The translations under genes and the position numbers were made by a program. Source: Ferrithrix thermotolerans DSM 19514 (GTDB taxonomy: Bacteria; Actinomycetota; Acidimicrobiia; Acidimicrobiales; CAIXPF01). From it: a stretch of 39,871 nucleotides of DNA. The stretch is taken from assembly GCA_945906305.1 (NCBI GenBank), contig CAMDQT010000029.1, positions 1-39,871 on the forward strand, in the 5' to 3' direction. Numbering within the stretch: the first letter of the stretch is position 1; each line of letters starts with the position of its first letter. Below, in pieces: positions 1 to 8,627 of the stretch. The notes below the pieces were generated by a model that was not told where the DNA came from, searched no databases, and was given only the letters and a program-made list of their open reading frames with translations.

Positions 1-604
1 GGCCCCGGGCCAAAGCGGGGATGGTGATCTCGCGGAGGTATCGCTCGGTGGTGAACCCGTGGCAGATGAACCCGTCACACACCTCACCGGCGACTTCAGT
101 CATCAACTCGCCCACCCCGGCCAGGAAGACTTTGGGGGCACCAAAGGGATTGGGCCCCGGGTCGAAAAACGGTGTCATCAACGTGTGGGAGTAGTAGTCA
201 CCCCGGAAATCCAGCTTGGTAGCGTTATCCCAGCTATCCCAGATCGCCCGAATGGCCAGAACCATCTCGCGCATCCGGGCCGCAGGGTGTGACCACGGCA
301 TCGAGAACCGCTTGGTGATGTGGGGCTTGATCTGGCTGCCCAGACCCAGGATGAAACGACCCTGGGAGTAGCGCTGCAAGTCATGACCGATATTGGCCAG
401 CAGCATGGGATTACGGGCGAAAGCGACCGCGATGGAAGTACCCAACTCGATGTGTTCGGTGTGCTCCGCCGCCAGCACCAACGGGAAGAACGGGTCATGG
501 TTGATCTCCGCCGTCCAAATACCGGAGTAGCCCGCCTCCTCCCGGCTCCGGGCATCACGCCCCGCATTGGCCAGATCCAAACCGATTCCGCTGTCGACCT
601 TCAT
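1..604 (-). CDS. LLM-class (F420-type) oxidoreductase, N-terminal part
   Basis: The minus-strand reading frame is open from an ATG at 604 to the left edge, giving about 201 residues of a longer protein. It begins MKVDSGIGLDL and carries the TIM-barrel pattern of the bacterial luciferase-like family: GYSGIWTAEINHDPF near residue 30, LGTSIAVAFARNPM near 60, then GRFILGLGSQIKPH near 90. This last segment is typical of the F420-dependent subgroup rather than flavin luciferases. Family members transfer hydride between F420H2 (or FMNH2) and small organic substrates; the substrate cannot be read from sequence. The gene lies just downstream of fumarase on the same strand, with about 106 bases between them, so co-transcription is possible. 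The C-terminus is missing only because the window ends. Confidence 0.85.
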   Translation of the reverse strand, partial: MKVDSGIGLDLANAGRDARSREEAGYSGIWTAEINHDPFFPLVLAAEHTEHIELGTSIAVAFARNPMLLANIGHDLQRYSQGRFILGLGSQIKPHITKRFSMPWSHPAARMREMVLAIRAIWDSWDNATKLDFRGDYYSHTLMTPFFDPGPNPFGAPKVFLAGVGELMTEVAGEVCDGFICHGFTTERYLREITIPALARG

Positions 605-710
605 GGGAGCGACCGTAGTCGTGTCGGCCGAACCTCGCCCGCTCGAGGGCGCGCCGACCCAAAGACTGCATCGCCCGACGTAACGATTGGGGCGGCGCTG
701 GGCCGCAGGG

Positions 711-2348
711 TCAGCGGAGCCTGACCGGCGCTCCCTGGGTGAAGGCGTCGAAGAAATCGTTGCCCTTGTCATCGACCACGATGAAGGCGGGGAAATCTTC
801 GACCTCGATCCGCCAGATGGCTTCCATGCCCAGCTCGGGGTACTCCAGCACTTCAACCTTACGGATGCAGTCCTGGGCTAGCTTGGCGGCCGGGCCACCG
901 ATGGAGCCGAGGTAGAAGCCGCCGTGGGCCTTGCAGGCGTCGGTGACCGCCTTGGAACGATTGCCCTTGGCCAGCATGACGAAGCTGCCCCCTGCAGCCT
1001 GGAACTCCTCCACGTAGGAGTCCATCCGGCCCGCGGTGGTCGGACCGAACGAGCCCGATGTGTACCCGACCGGGGTCTTGGCCGGACCGGCGTAGTAGAC
1101 GCACATGTCTCGCAAGTACTCGGGCAGACCCTCGCCACGATCGAGGCGCTCCTTAAGCTTGGCGTGGGCGATGTCACGGGCGACGACCATGGGCCCGGTG
1201 AGGGACACCCGGGTGCGGACCGGATACTTGGATAGCTCCTGGCGGATCTCGCTCATCGGCCGGGTCAGGTCGATCTGGACCACTTCACCACTGAAATCGT
1301 TGTCAGTGGCCTCCGGCAGGTACTTCGCCGGATCAGTTTCGAGTTGCTCCAGAAACACACCCTCCGCGGTGATCTTTCCCAGCGCCTGGCGGTCGGCCGA
1401 ACAGCTCACCGCAATGGCCACCGGACAGGAAGCGCCATGGCGGGGAAGGCGGACGATCCTCACGTCATGGCAGAAATATTTGCCGCCGAACTGGGCTCCG
1501 ATGCCGGTCTGCTGGGACACCTTGAGCACCTCGGCTTCGAGTTGCACGTCGCGGAAGCCGCGCCCGAGATCGTTGCCGGAGGTCGGTAGCGAATCGAGAT
1601 AGCGAGCCGACGCCAACTTCGCTGTCTTCAACGCATACTCCGCAGACGTGCCACCGATGACGATGGCCAGGTGGTAGGGCGGGCAGGCGGCAGTTCCCAA
1701 CGTACGGATCTTCTCGTCGATCCAGCTCACCAGACGGCCCGGCGATAGCAGGGCCTTGGTCTCCTGGTAGAGGTAGCTCTTGTTGGCCGAGCCGCCGCCC
1801 TTGGCCATGAACAGAAACTTGTAGGCGCTGCCATCCACCGCCGAGATATCGATCTCGGCCGGCAAGTTGGTTCCGGTGTTCTTCTCCTCGTACATGTCGA
1901 GTGCAGCCATTTGGCTGTAGCGGAGGTTGGCGGAGAGGTACGTGTCGAACACGCCACGGGCGATAGCGGCCTCGTCCCCACCGCCAGTGAAGACAAACTG
2001 GCCCTTCTTGGCTTTGACGATGGCCGTGCCGGTGTCCTGGCAAGATGGCAGGACCCCACCGGCGGCAATGGACGCGTTCTTCAGCAATTCAAGGGCGACG
2101 AAACGATCGTTGGCGGAGGCTTCGGGATCGTCGAGGATGTTCGACAACGACATCAGGTGCCCAGGTCGCAACAAGTGGGCGATGTCTTTCATCGCCTCGC
2201 TCGTCAGCGCGGTGATCGCCTCGTGCTGCACTCTGAGAAAGGTGTGGCCAGCCGCCTCGAAGGTCGATACCCCTTCGGTGGTAAGCAATCGGTAGGGGGT
2301 GTCATCGGCCCCCAACGGCAGAATGTCTTGGTACTCGAACGCGGCCAT
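711..2348 (-). CDS. fumA: Class I (iron-sulfur) fumarate hydratase
   Basis: The product is 545 residues, close to E. coli FumA (548). It interconverts fumarate and L-malate in the TCA cycle in the cytoplasm, using an oxygen-sensitive [4Fe-4S] cluster. The three expected cluster ligands are present: C103 in SCQDTGT, C222 in GTAACPPYH and C316 in AVSCSADR. All are offset by two from the E. coli positions. The N-terminal half is the alpha domain; the C-terminal half is the beta domain with [15 protein letters not shown] and [12 protein letters not shown]. The ATG at 2348 is a natural start and the alignment with the family begins at once. A six-base-pair hairpin (GGTCAG/CTGACC, 709-726) spans the stop codon and may help termination. 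No class II fumarase is in the window. Confidence 0.95.
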   Translation of the reverse strand: MAAFEYQDILPLGADDTPYRLLTTEGVSTFEAAGHTFLRVQHEAITALTSEAMKDIAHLLRPGHLMSLSNILDDPEASANDRFVALELLKNASIAAGGVLPSCQDTGTAIVKAKKGQFVFTGGGDEAAIARGVFDTYLSANLRYSQMAALDMYEEKNTGTNLPAEIDISAVDGSAYKFLFMAKGGGSANKSYLYQETKALLSPGRLVSWIDEKIRTLGTAACPPYHLAIVIGGTSAEYALKTAKLASARYLDSLPTSGNDLGRGFRDVQLEAEVLKVSQQTGIGAQFGGKYFCHDVRIVRLPRHGASCPVAIAVSCSADRQALGKITAEGVFLEQLETDPAKYLPEATDNDFSGEVVQIDLTRPMSEIRQELSKYPVRTRVSLTGPMVVARDIAHAKLKERLDRGEGLPEYLRDMCVYYAGPAKTPVGYTSGSFGPTTAGRMDSYVEEFQAAGGSFVMLAKGNRSKAVTDACKAHGGFYLGSIGGPAAKLAQDCIRKVEVLEYPELGMEAIWRIEVEDFPAFIVVDDKGNDFFDAFTQGAPVRLR

Positions 2349-2592
2349 ACCAAGACGCTACCGCCGTGGTGAACAGTCGTCAGACCCAGACCGGGGACGT
2401 TGTGAGGACCCGCCCGCGGGACTGGATCGCTCAGCTGATGCGGCCGGTAGCACCAAGCGGGCGGCCACCGCATGAAGGATGCGAGGACCCGTTGACCAAC
2501 GCCCGCTCGATGCGGCCGTACACGTCGATCAGCGGCCACAGGCACGGCCATTGCTCAACGTAGGGGAAGGACCACTCGTCGTAACTAGGCCC

Positions 2593-3069
2593 ATGAGTCC
2601 TGATCGAGCCAGCCTTAGCTCTTCGCCGCCAATCGCAACCGTTTCGGTAGCCTCTCCAAACGTGAACGAACTCGAGGAGGGCCTGGCCCTCACCCTAGAT
2701 TTCGACAAGTTGGCCAAGGTTGCCGCGACCGGGTCATCCGTCGTGCCGGTCGTGCTGCAGAATGCCGACTCGGGCGACGTGCTGTTCATCGGCTACGCCA
2801 ACGAACTCGCGGTGCGCGAGACCTTCGCCCGCAGGAGCGCCGTGTTGTGGTCGACGTCTCGCAACGAGCTCTGGCACAAGGGCGCCACCTCCGGTGACAC
2901 CCTCGATCTCGTGGATGTCCGGGTCAACTGCGAGCAAAACTCGCTGCTGTACCGGGTTCGTCCCCGCACCGGCGGGGCCTGCCACACCTTGGACTCCGCC
3001 CGCGGCGAAGCCCGCAGCACCTGCTATTACCGGCTCGTCGAGGACCCATCAACGCTGCGCTGGGCCTGA
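2593..3069 (+). CDS. hisI: Phosphoribosyl-AMP cyclohydrolase-like protein (variant HisI)
   Basis: The 158-residue product matches the HisI fold, which opens the ring of phosphoribosyl-AMP in step 3 of histidine synthesis. Recognisable segments are VVLQNADSGDVLFIGYAN (55-70), LWSTSRNELWHKGATSGDT (85-103), GGACHTLDS (128-136) and STCYYR (142-147). The three zinc-type cysteines are kept (C113, C130, C144). The magnesium-binding D-C-D-x-D motif, however, is N112-C113-E114-Q115-N116, so all three aspartates are changed. No other his gene is nearby. The ATG at 2593 is preferred because residues upstream do not look like HisI; a GGGGAAGGA tract lies about 25 bases upstream, too far to be a good ribosome site, so the start is uncertain. 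It may be a true HisI of a variant group or a paralogue with altered chemistry. Confidence 0.8.
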   Translation: MSPDRASLSSSPPIATVSVASPNVNELEEGLALTLDFDKLAKVAATGSSVVPVVLQNADSGDVLFIGYANELAVRETFARRSAVLWSTSRNELWHKGATSGDTLDLVDVRVNCEQNSLLYRVRPRTGGACHTLDSARGEARSTCYYRLVEDPSTLRWA

Positions 3070-3109
3070 AGCGCACGCCGCAACCACACCCTGGCACCGA
3101 GATCGGGCC

Positions 3110-3862
3110 TCAGCGGGCCGTCCAGCCTCCGTCCACCACCAGTGTTTGCGCGGTGACGTAGCTCGAGGCGTCCGAGGCCAAAAACAGCAGCGCCCCATCG
3201 AGTTCCCGCAGCTCACCGGGGCGACGCATGGGGGTGTTGCGGGTAATCCACGCCATGCCCGAGCTGTCCTGCACGAACATTTCCGAGGTCAGCTCGGTCT
3301 CGAAATACCCAGGGCAGATGGCATTGACCCGCACGCCCCGCTTGGCCCATTGCAGGCCCAGCTCACGAGTGAGTCCAACCACCGCGTGCTTGGAGATCAC
3401 ATAGGCGGCCTGGTTGTTGGGCGCCGAACCGGTGAAGGAGTGAGCCGAGCCGATGTTGATGATGGAGCCATTCCCCGCCGCCAGCATGGCCGGTGCCACC
3501 AGCGCGGCGAGCACGAAGCAGGCATTGAGGTTGACCTCGATGACTTCGCGGTAGGCGTTGAAGGGCTCCTCCTCCGCCTTCCACGGCGAGTCGGACAGAC
3601 CAGCGTTGTTGACCAATACGTCGATGCGACCGAAGCGGTCTACGGCGGCCTGCACCAGAGACCGGCACGCTTCGTCATCGCTGACATCGCAAACCATCGG
3701 CAGCACACCCGGCACCTCAGCCGCGAGTGCTTCCAGCCGGTCGAGGCGCCGTGCTGCCGCCACCACCTGCACCCCAGCGGCGGCCAACACCCGCACGAAC
3801 CGGTCGCCGATGCCACTGCTGGCACCGGTCACGATGGCCACACGGCCTTTGATGTCCCACAT
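3110..3862 (-). CDS. Short-chain dehydrogenase/reductase (SDR)
   Basis: A classical SDR of 250 residues from the ATG at 3862. It has the nucleotide-binding TGASSGIG (12-19), the structural NNAG (85-88) and the catalytic set N111, S139, Y154 and K158 in the YVISK context. Such enzymes oxidise alcohols or reduce ketones with NAD(P); the substrate is unknown. The C-terminus ends in the family-typical VTAQTLVVDGGW. An in-frame GTG at 3886 would add eight residues (VSDIDVTS); neither start has a clear ribosome site. The gene is convergent with hisI and divergent from an LLM oxidoreductase 52-76 bases away. SDR and LLM genes often act in one catabolic route, but here that is only a guess from position. 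Confidence 0.9.
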   Translation of the reverse strand: MWDIKGRVAIVTGASSGIGDRFVRVLAAAGVQVVAAARRLDRLEALAAEVPGVLPMVCDVSDDEACRSLVQAAVDRFGRIDVLVNNAGLSDSPWKAEEEPFNAYREVIEVNLNACFVLAALVAPAMLAAGNGSIINIGSAHSFTGSAPNNQAAYVISKHAVVGLTRELGLQWAKRGVRVNAICPGYFETELTSEMFVQDSSGMAWITRNTPMRRPGELRELDGALLFLASDASSYVTAQTLVVDGGWTAR

Positions 3863-3937
3863 TGAGGTCACGTCGATGTCGCTCACAGGGCGATGGTAGG
3901 TTGCGCAGACTGCTGTAGTCGACGAGGGTGGTCGCTG

Positions 3938-4837
3938 ATGAAGATCCGTATCGGCTACGGCCTCGGGGTGAACAGCCTCACCAACGACGAGGAGCGATTC
4001 GGACACTTCGTCGATGAGCTCGAGCGGCTCCACTTCGATTCGCTGTGGGTCTCCGAGCGGATCACCGGACATTCCTGCGATCCGGTGGTCGCGATGGCGT
4101 TTTGTGCGGGCCGAACCCGCAAACTGAAGTTCGGCATGTCGGTCATGGTGTTGCCGGGCCGTAACCCGGTGCTCATCGCCAAACAACTGGCATCGCTCGA
4201 TCGAGTGTCCAGCGGCAGGATGCTGCCGGCCTTCGGGCTCGGTGCGCCGAACCTGGCCGAGTGGGGGGCGTTCGCGGTCCAGCGCAAGGAACGCGCACCG
4301 ATCTTCGACGAGGCGCTGCCCCTGCTTCGTCGGCTGTGGACCGAGGAGTCGGTGACCCACCATGGTCGGTTCTACGACTTCGAAGACATCACGGTCCTAC
4401 CCCGGCCCGTCCAGAGCCCGCCCGACGTCTGGCTCGGCGGCGCGGCGCCGTCTGAGTTGCGGCGCGTCGGAAGACTGGCCGACGGGTGGCTGCCGTCATT
4501 CACCACTCCCTCGGACATGGCCGAGGGTATGGCCACAGTCACCCGGGTCGCGACCGAGCACGACCGGGAAATCGACCCTGAGCACTTTGGCGTGCTCATC
4601 CCCTATGCCACCGGCAGTCTTCCCGATGCCTACGCCGCGGCCATGAAGGCCCGCCGACCGGACCTCGAGCCAAGCGACATCGTACCGAGCGGGTTAACCG
4701 CCATCCGGCAGAAGCTTCTCGACTTCATCGATGTCGGCGCCTCGAAATTCGTGCTCATCCCCGTCACCGAACCCGACGACTGGACGAGGGAGCTCGAGGG
4801 GTTGGCGGCGGAACTGCTGCCGATGCAAACGCGCTGA
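3938..4837 (+). CDS. LLM-class F420-dependent oxidoreductase
   Basis: A complete luciferase-like TIM-barrel protein of 299 residues. Family marks are FDSLWVSERI (near 40), LKFGMSVMVLPGRNPVLIAKQ (near 70-90), DRVSSGRMLPAFGLGAP (near 90-105) and the late WLGGAAPSELRRVGRLADGWLPS segment (near 170). The family uses reduced or oxidised F420 (sometimes FMN) as a hydride carrier; the substrate is not predictable. The ATG at 3938 is chosen because GAGGGTGG sits 8 bases upstream at 3923-3930. Longer in-frame starts begin with cysteine- and arginine-rich residues unlike the family. It is transcribed away from the SDR gene and ends at a hairpin. Confidence 0.9.
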   Translation: MKIRIGYGLGVNSLTNDEERFGHFVDELERLHFDSLWVSERITGHSCDPVVAMAFCAGRTRKLKFGMSVMVLPGRNPVLIAKQLASLDRVSSGRMLPAFGLGAPNLAEWGAFAVQRKERAPIFDEALPLLRRLWTEESVTHHGRFYDFEDITVLPRPVQSPPDVWLGGAAPSELRRVGRLADGWLPSFTTPSDMAEGMATVTRVATEHDREIDPEHFGVLIPYATGSLPDAYAAAMKARRPDLEPSDIVPSGLTAIRQKLLDFIDVGASKFVLIPVTEPDDWTRELEGLAAELLPMQTR

Positions 4838-4842
4838 CGCCG

Positions 4843-4861
4843 CCCCCGAGAGCCCCTCGGG
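4843..4861. terminator. Hairpin between convergent genes
   Basis: CCCCGAG (4843-4849) and CTCGGGG (4855-4861) form a perfect seven-pair stem with a five-base loop. It lies between the stop codons of the convergent LLM gene and the small membrane protein gene. There is no T-run, as is common in high-GC actinobacteria, so it is a candidate bidirectional terminator by position and shape only. Confidence 0.4.
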
Positions 4862-5206
4862 CTAGGTCACTCGATGCGCGGCGACGACCAGACGAACATG
4901 TTCGTTCGACGAACCTGACCGCAGGGCCACCTCGTCGAAGGTGGCGCGCTCATCAGCCGGCCAGCCCAGCAACAGGGCATCGTTGTACAGCGACACGATC
5001 GTCTGATCGTCGACGCCGCCGGTACGGACCCGTGCTGTGCTCCGAACCGCAGCGCGGCGCGCGCAAACCCGGCTCACGGCACGGCGTAGTTGGAAAAGGA
5101 CCACTACGACCATGGCCAGGCGAGCGATGAGCAGTACCGGCTCTCCCATCTCACCCCACGCGCTCATGTCCCATTTCTCGGCCCATCGACGCCAATCGTG
5201 AAGCAC
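4862..5206 (-). CDS. Small hypothetical membrane protein
   Basis: I do not recognise this 114-residue product. It has one clear hydrophobic segment around residues 22-41 (PVLLIARLAMVVVVLFQL), followed by an arginine-rich stretch that suggests the C-terminal part is cytoplasmic. The C-terminal 50 residues (DDQTIVSLYNDALLLGWPAD and on) look like a small soluble domain. The GTG at 5206 has GAGG about 10 bases upstream. An ATG at 5167 would give a 101-residue version that still keeps the membrane segment. It is alone between two other units. It could be spurious, but the amphipathic composition and the absence of any alternative gene on this stretch favour a real gene. Confidence 0.5.
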   Translation of the reverse strand: MLHDWRRWAEKWDMSAWGEMGEPVLLIARLAMVVVVLFQLRRAVSRVCARRAAVRSTARVRTGGVDDQTIVSLYNDALLLGWPADERATFDEVALRSGSSNEHVRLVVAAHRVT

Positions 5207-5255
5207 TTCCCCCGACCTCGGTCAACGTTGCCCAGGTATGGGGAGCGTTGACCGC

Positions 5256-5900
5256 CTAGAACGTCGGCCGCGAGCCGACCGCGGGCCCCGCTTCCACCAG
5301 GCCTACCAGCGCCGCAACCGCGGTGTAGAGCGACTCGTTCGAACCAGCGGAAGCACCGTGCTCACCGAGCAACTCGATGCCGAGGAACAACGCGCTCACC
5401 GCGGCAGCCAGTTCCCCCAAGGGCAGCAGCGCACCGACCGGCGAAGGGCCCAAGACCCGCTGCAGCGCGCCATGCAGGACATCAATCCAGTCCTGAACCG
5501 TTTCACCGAGCTCCTTGGCGAACAACTCGTCACCTGAAGCCACCGCCAAGACCTGCGATAAGACGGAAATCGAGCCGTTTGCCACATCCTCGCGGTGCAA
5601 CTGCGCGCCGACGTGTACCAGCTCCGACAACGTGCTGACCCCAGCCAGGCTTGCCTCGTACCGAACAACTCGCTCGCCGCTCAACTGTTTGAGCCCTGCG
5701 AGTACGGCCTCGTTGATCGAACCGAAGTGGTAGTAAATCGACGCCTGGTTGAAGTTCCCCGCTCGGGCGATGGCCCGCGCCGTTGCGCCGCTCATTCCGT
5801 CGCGACAGATGGTCGCCAGCGTGGCCTCGATGATGCGAGCCCGGGTCGCTTCGCTCCCCGCATTGGCCCGTCCCGTCGCTTTTATCCTCCCCCGTACCAT
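5256..5900 (-). CDS. TetR/AcrR-family transcriptional regulator
   Basis: A 214-residue TetR-type repressor. The N-terminal DNA-binding part contains TRARIIEATLATICRDG (about 19-35) and the recognition helix region ARAIARAGNFNQASIYYHFGS (41-61), whose YYHF is the hallmark of the family. The rest is a helical ligand-binding domain with no recognisable specificity. The ATG at 5900 is supported by GGGAGA about ten bases upstream, and upstream in-frame codons do not resemble the family. It is divergent from the class III aminotransferase at 5961 with only 60 bases between them. By the usual layout it probably represses itself and that gene; this is inference from position. Confidence 0.9.
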   Translation of the reverse strand: MVRGRIKATGRANAGSEATRARIIEATLATICRDGMSGATARAIARAGNFNQASIYYHFGSINEAVLAGLKQLSGERVVRYEASLAGVSTLSELVHVGAQLHREDVANGSISVLSQVLAVASGDELFAKELGETVQDWIDVLHGALQRVLGPSPVGALLPLGELAAAVSALFLGIELLGEHGASAGSNESLYTAVAALVGLVEAGPAVGSRPTF

Positions 5901-5923
5901 CGCTGCAGTCTCCCACCGGCGCC

Positions 5924-5938
5924 GTTCGAGTGGTGAAC
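5924..5938. promoter_or_regulatory. Possible TetR operator in the divergent spacer
   Basis: GTTC (5924-5927) and GAAC (5935-5938) form a short interrupted palindrome in the 60-base spacer between the tetR-like gene and the aminotransferase gene. The arms are only four bases, so this is a weak candidate based mainly on position. Confidence 0.22.
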
Positions 5939-5960
5939 TGGAGCGACTAACGTTGCCCGC

Positions 5961-7238
5961 ATGGCAGGCAGCGCCGACTACAACTTTGTGCCCGGAGTGG
6001 CAACGCCGCACGTCGTCGCGACCGAGGGCTCCGAACTCGTTCTGGCGAACGGTCGGCGAATCCTCGATGGCGGCGGCGGGGCCATTGTCACCAACATCGG
6101 CCATGGCCGCCCCGAAATTGCCGAGGTGGCGGCCCGAAGCACCTCCAGCGTGGACTACGTGATCCCGCCGTGGAACACGCCGCCTCGACAGGCCCTCGTT
6201 GATCGGCTGGTGGGCTCATGGCTACCCACGGGTCTGGACCGGGTGGCTTTGGTGTCCGGCGGATCAGAATCGGTGGAGGCAGCAATCCGACTCGCCCACG
6301 CCTATCAGGTGTGTAGTGGCGAACCCGATCGCTACAAGGTGATCGGCCGGTGGCCGTCTTACCATGGGGTGGGCATCGGCGGACTGTCCGCGGGCGGGCA
6401 CCGTGGCCGTCGGGCCGGTTTCGAGCGCCTGTTGCTCGATTTCCCCCATGTCGCCTGGGATGATCCCGACGCCTTGGAAGCCATGATCGAGGCCCAAGGT
6501 CCAGAAAATGTCGCGGCGTTCATCGCCGAGCCGATCATCGGAGCTGCGGCTGGGTGCCTGGTCCCGCCCGCGGATTACTTCCCGCGGGTCGAGGCGATCT
6601 GCCGCCGTTACGGGGTTCTGCTCATCATCGACGAGGTGATGACCGGGTTCGGGCGCACCGGACGCAACTTCGCCATCGAGCACTGGGGGGTGACTCCAGA
6701 CATCCTGGTGGGCGGCAAGGGCCTCAGCGGGGGGTATGCCCCCATGGGTGGGATCTACACCAAAACCACCGTCACCCAGGCCCTGGCGGACAAGGGCCAA
6801 GCCTTCATGTTCTTCACCTACGGCGCGCACTCCTCGGCCTGCGCCATCTCCGACCGAGTCCTGGAGATCCTCCAAGACGAAGACCTCGTAGCCCGCTGCG
6901 CCCGCATGGGCGGCGTGCTCCAAAGCCGGCTGCACGAGCGGTTCGCCAACCACCCCCACGTTTCGGAAGTGCGCGGGATGGGCCTGATGCTGGGCCTTGA
7001 GTTGGTGGCGGAACGAGATCCGCACCGCCAGTTTCCGGTCGAAGCGCACCTCGCCCAGACGGTGGTGCGCGAGGCATTGGAACGCGATGTCTGGGTGTAC
7101 CCGGCTGGCTCGGGAGACCCGGTGCACGATGCGGTCATGCTCGGGCCGCCCTTCACCATCACCGAAGCCGAGATCGACCGCCTTGTAGATGTCCTCGCGG
7201 CATCAATCGATGCCGCGGTGGCCAGTATCGGCCTCTGA
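5961..7238 (+). CDS. Class III PLP-dependent aminotransferase
   Basis: A 425-residue fold-type I enzyme of the class III family, which moves the amino group of omega-amino acids, diamines or amino ketones to an oxo acid. The PLP-binding aspartate is D224 in IIDEVMTGFGRTG and the Schiff-base lysine is K253 in VGGKGLSGGYAPMGG. The phosphate-binding GGSESVEAAIRLA lies at 100-112. Length and order fit the family. The start at 5961 is the first ATG after the divergent TetR gene. The tight divergence suggests induction by the TetR ligand, perhaps the substrate. It is convergent with the ferrochelatase gene. The exact substrate cannot be named. Confidence 0.92.
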   Translation: MAGSADYNFVPGVATPHVVATEGSELVLANGRRILDGGGGAIVTNIGHGRPEIAEVAARSTSSVDYVIPPWNTPPRQALVDRLVGSWLPTGLDRVALVSGGSESVEAAIRLAHAYQVCSGEPDRYKVIGRWPSYHGVGIGGLSAGGHRGRRAGFERLLLDFPHVAWDDPDALEAMIEAQGPENVAAFIAEPIIGAAAGCLVPPADYFPRVEAICRRYGVLLIIDEVMTGFGRTGRNFAIEHWGVTPDILVGGKGLSGGYAPMGGIYTKTTVTQALADKGQAFMFFTYGAHSSACAISDRVLEILQDEDLVARCARMGGVLQSRLHERFANHPHVSEVRGMGLMLGLELVAERDPHRQFPVEAHLAQTVVREALERDVWVYPAGSGDPVHDAVMLGPPFTITEAEIDRLVDVLAASIDAAVASIGL

Positions 7239-7259
7239 ACGGGCCGGGCGCGACCGCGC

Positions 7260-8327
7260 TCAAGCGTGGGGTACCGCTCCCGCAGGGCCTGCCGCGGGAC
7301 CGCCAAGCGGGCGCGGACAACACTCGGCGCGGCACGCATCGGGCCACACCCCCAGTGACGACAGGTTCAAGCGAAGCGGGCTGGCGTTGTGCCGCGCCGA
7401 GCGGCGTTCTTCCATCAACTCCACGATCATGGCGACGAATCGAGGATCGGTTCCCACCGTTGCCGCCCGTACCGTGCGGATACCCAACGAGGTGGCGAGC
7501 GGCAGCGCCACCATGTCGAGGTCGTACACCACCTCGACATGATCCGAGACAAATCCAATGGGCACGAGCACCACCTCGGTCACTCCCTGCGCGGCGAGCT
7601 CCGCCAAGCGGTCCCCGACATCAGGCGCGAGCCACGGCACCCGCGGCGGGCCACTACGACTCTGCCAAACGAGGTCCCATCCCAGCCGCGAGTCGACCCG
7701 TTCCACCACCAACTCGGCCGCGGCGCGCAGCTGCCGCTCATAATCACACGTTGCCGCCATGGAGGTGGGCAGTGAGTGGGCGCAGAACACCAAACGCGGT
7801 CCGACCGTGCCGCGAACTGCGTCCACCGCAGCCCTCACCCGGTCGGCCAACGGCTCGATGAAACCGGGATGGTCGAAGAACACCCGCAGTTTGTGCACCG
7901 ACGGCGCCGTCGGACCAACAGCGGTTCGGGCTCCTTCGATGTCCTCAAGGTATTGGCGACACCCCGAATAGGAGCTGAACGCCGAGGTCACGAAGGCGTA
8001 GGCGTCGGTGACGCCATCCGCCGCCATTTGCGCCATGGCGTCCTCAAGGTAGGGATGCCAATTGCGGTTCCCCCAATAGATGGGCAGGCTTGGTCGACCC
8101 ATCCGCCCGAGCTCGACGCGGATGGCCTCGATCAGGGCCCGCACCTGGTCGTTGATCGGGCTGCGACCGCCCAAGGACCGATAGTGCGACTCGACCTCGT
8201 CGAGTCGCCCCGGCGCCACGCCGCGGCCGCGGGTCACCTTCTCGAGGAACGGTCGTACCTCCGCTGGCTGCTCAGGACCACCGAAAGACACCACCAGCAA
8301 GGCTGAGGTCTCGCGTTTGGCTTGCAT
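7260..8327 (-). CDS. hemH: Ferrochelatase with [2Fe-2S]-type cysteines
   Basis: A 355-residue ferrochelatase, which inserts Fe2+ into a porphyrin at the end of haem synthesis. In actinobacteria the substrate is usually coproporphyrin III (the enzyme is then called CpfC). The catalytic histidine is H184 in FCAHSLP and the conserved acidic residue is E265 in VSDHVEVVYDLD. Four cysteines fit the cluster known in actinobacterial enzymes: C123 in SGCRQY, plus C332, C336 and C337 near the C-terminus. The C-terminal spacing (C-x3-C-C) differs from the C-x6-C-x-C I recall for the Mycobacterium enzyme. A purine tract (AGGAAAGGG) before the ATG at 8327 supports the start. About 18 residues rich in Gly, Pro and Ala follow the last cysteine. 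Confidence 0.95.
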   Translation of the reverse strand: MQAKRETSALLVVSFGGPEQPAEVRPFLEKVTRGRGVAPGRLDEVESHYRSLGGRSPINDQVRALIEAIRVELGRMGRPSLPIYWGNRNWHPYLEDAMAQMAADGVTDAYAFVTSAFSSYSGCRQYLEDIEGARTAVGPTAPSVHKLRVFFDHPGFIEPLADRVRAAVDAVRGTVGPRLVFCAHSLPTSMAATCDYERQLRAAAELVVERVDSRLGWDLVWQSRSGPPRVPWLAPDVGDRLAELAAQGVTEVVLVPIGFVSDHVEVVYDLDMVALPLATSLGIRTVRAATVGTDPRFVAMIVELMEERRSARHNASPLRLNLSSLGVWPDACRAECCPRPLGGPAAGPAGAVPHA

Positions 8328-8627
8328 GAACGCCCTTTCCTAAACGGCTCCAGCCCCTGACCCGGCCCCGCGATGCCCGCCAGGTCACCGCGGCGAGCAC
8401 CGACTGGCGTTCAATCCATCGGCCCGCGCTGACGATAACGCTCCAGACGGACACGTCTGGACCCGACCGACCCGTCGACGCCTATCCCGCGGTGCCAAAC
8501 GTCTCCCGGAGGCCACCCGTGAGCGAAGCCACTACCGGTAGGTGCATCATTCGGCGTAGACAACGTTGCCTCGGCCGGCACTGCGAACCGAGGGAACATT
8601 CCAGCGTGACGCAAGAAGGAGGAGCCC
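8328..8627. other. Gene-free 300-base spacer between divergent genes
   Basis: This stretch lies between the ferrochelatase start and the membrane-protein start, so it should hold both promoters. I see no convincing coding frame in it. The one structured element is the inverted repeat at 8443-8460. The strong ribosome site AAGGAGGAG for the next gene lies at its right end. Confidence 0.6.
8443..8460. promoter_or_regulatory. Perfect 7-bp inverted repeat, possible operator
   Basis: CCAGACGgacaCGTCTGG is a perfect inverted repeat with seven-base arms and a four-base centre, in the middle of the 300-base spacer upstream of both hemH and the membrane protein gene. It could be a regulator site or an RNA hairpin. 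No T-run follows and it is not at a gene end, so an operator is slightly favoured. Confidence 0.35.

Noticed and set aside
2349-2592. Short frames in the spacer between fumA and hisI
   Set aside because: They have no ribosome site, no family resemblance and conflict with one another; the spacer probably holds only promoters.
3863-4363. Long N-terminal extension of the SDR frame
   Set aside because: It is antisense to the LLM gene, and SDR homology begins at 3862 or 3886.
6264-7127. A 287-codon minus-strand frame
   Set aside because: It is the antisense of the class III aminotransferase, with no recognisable motif.
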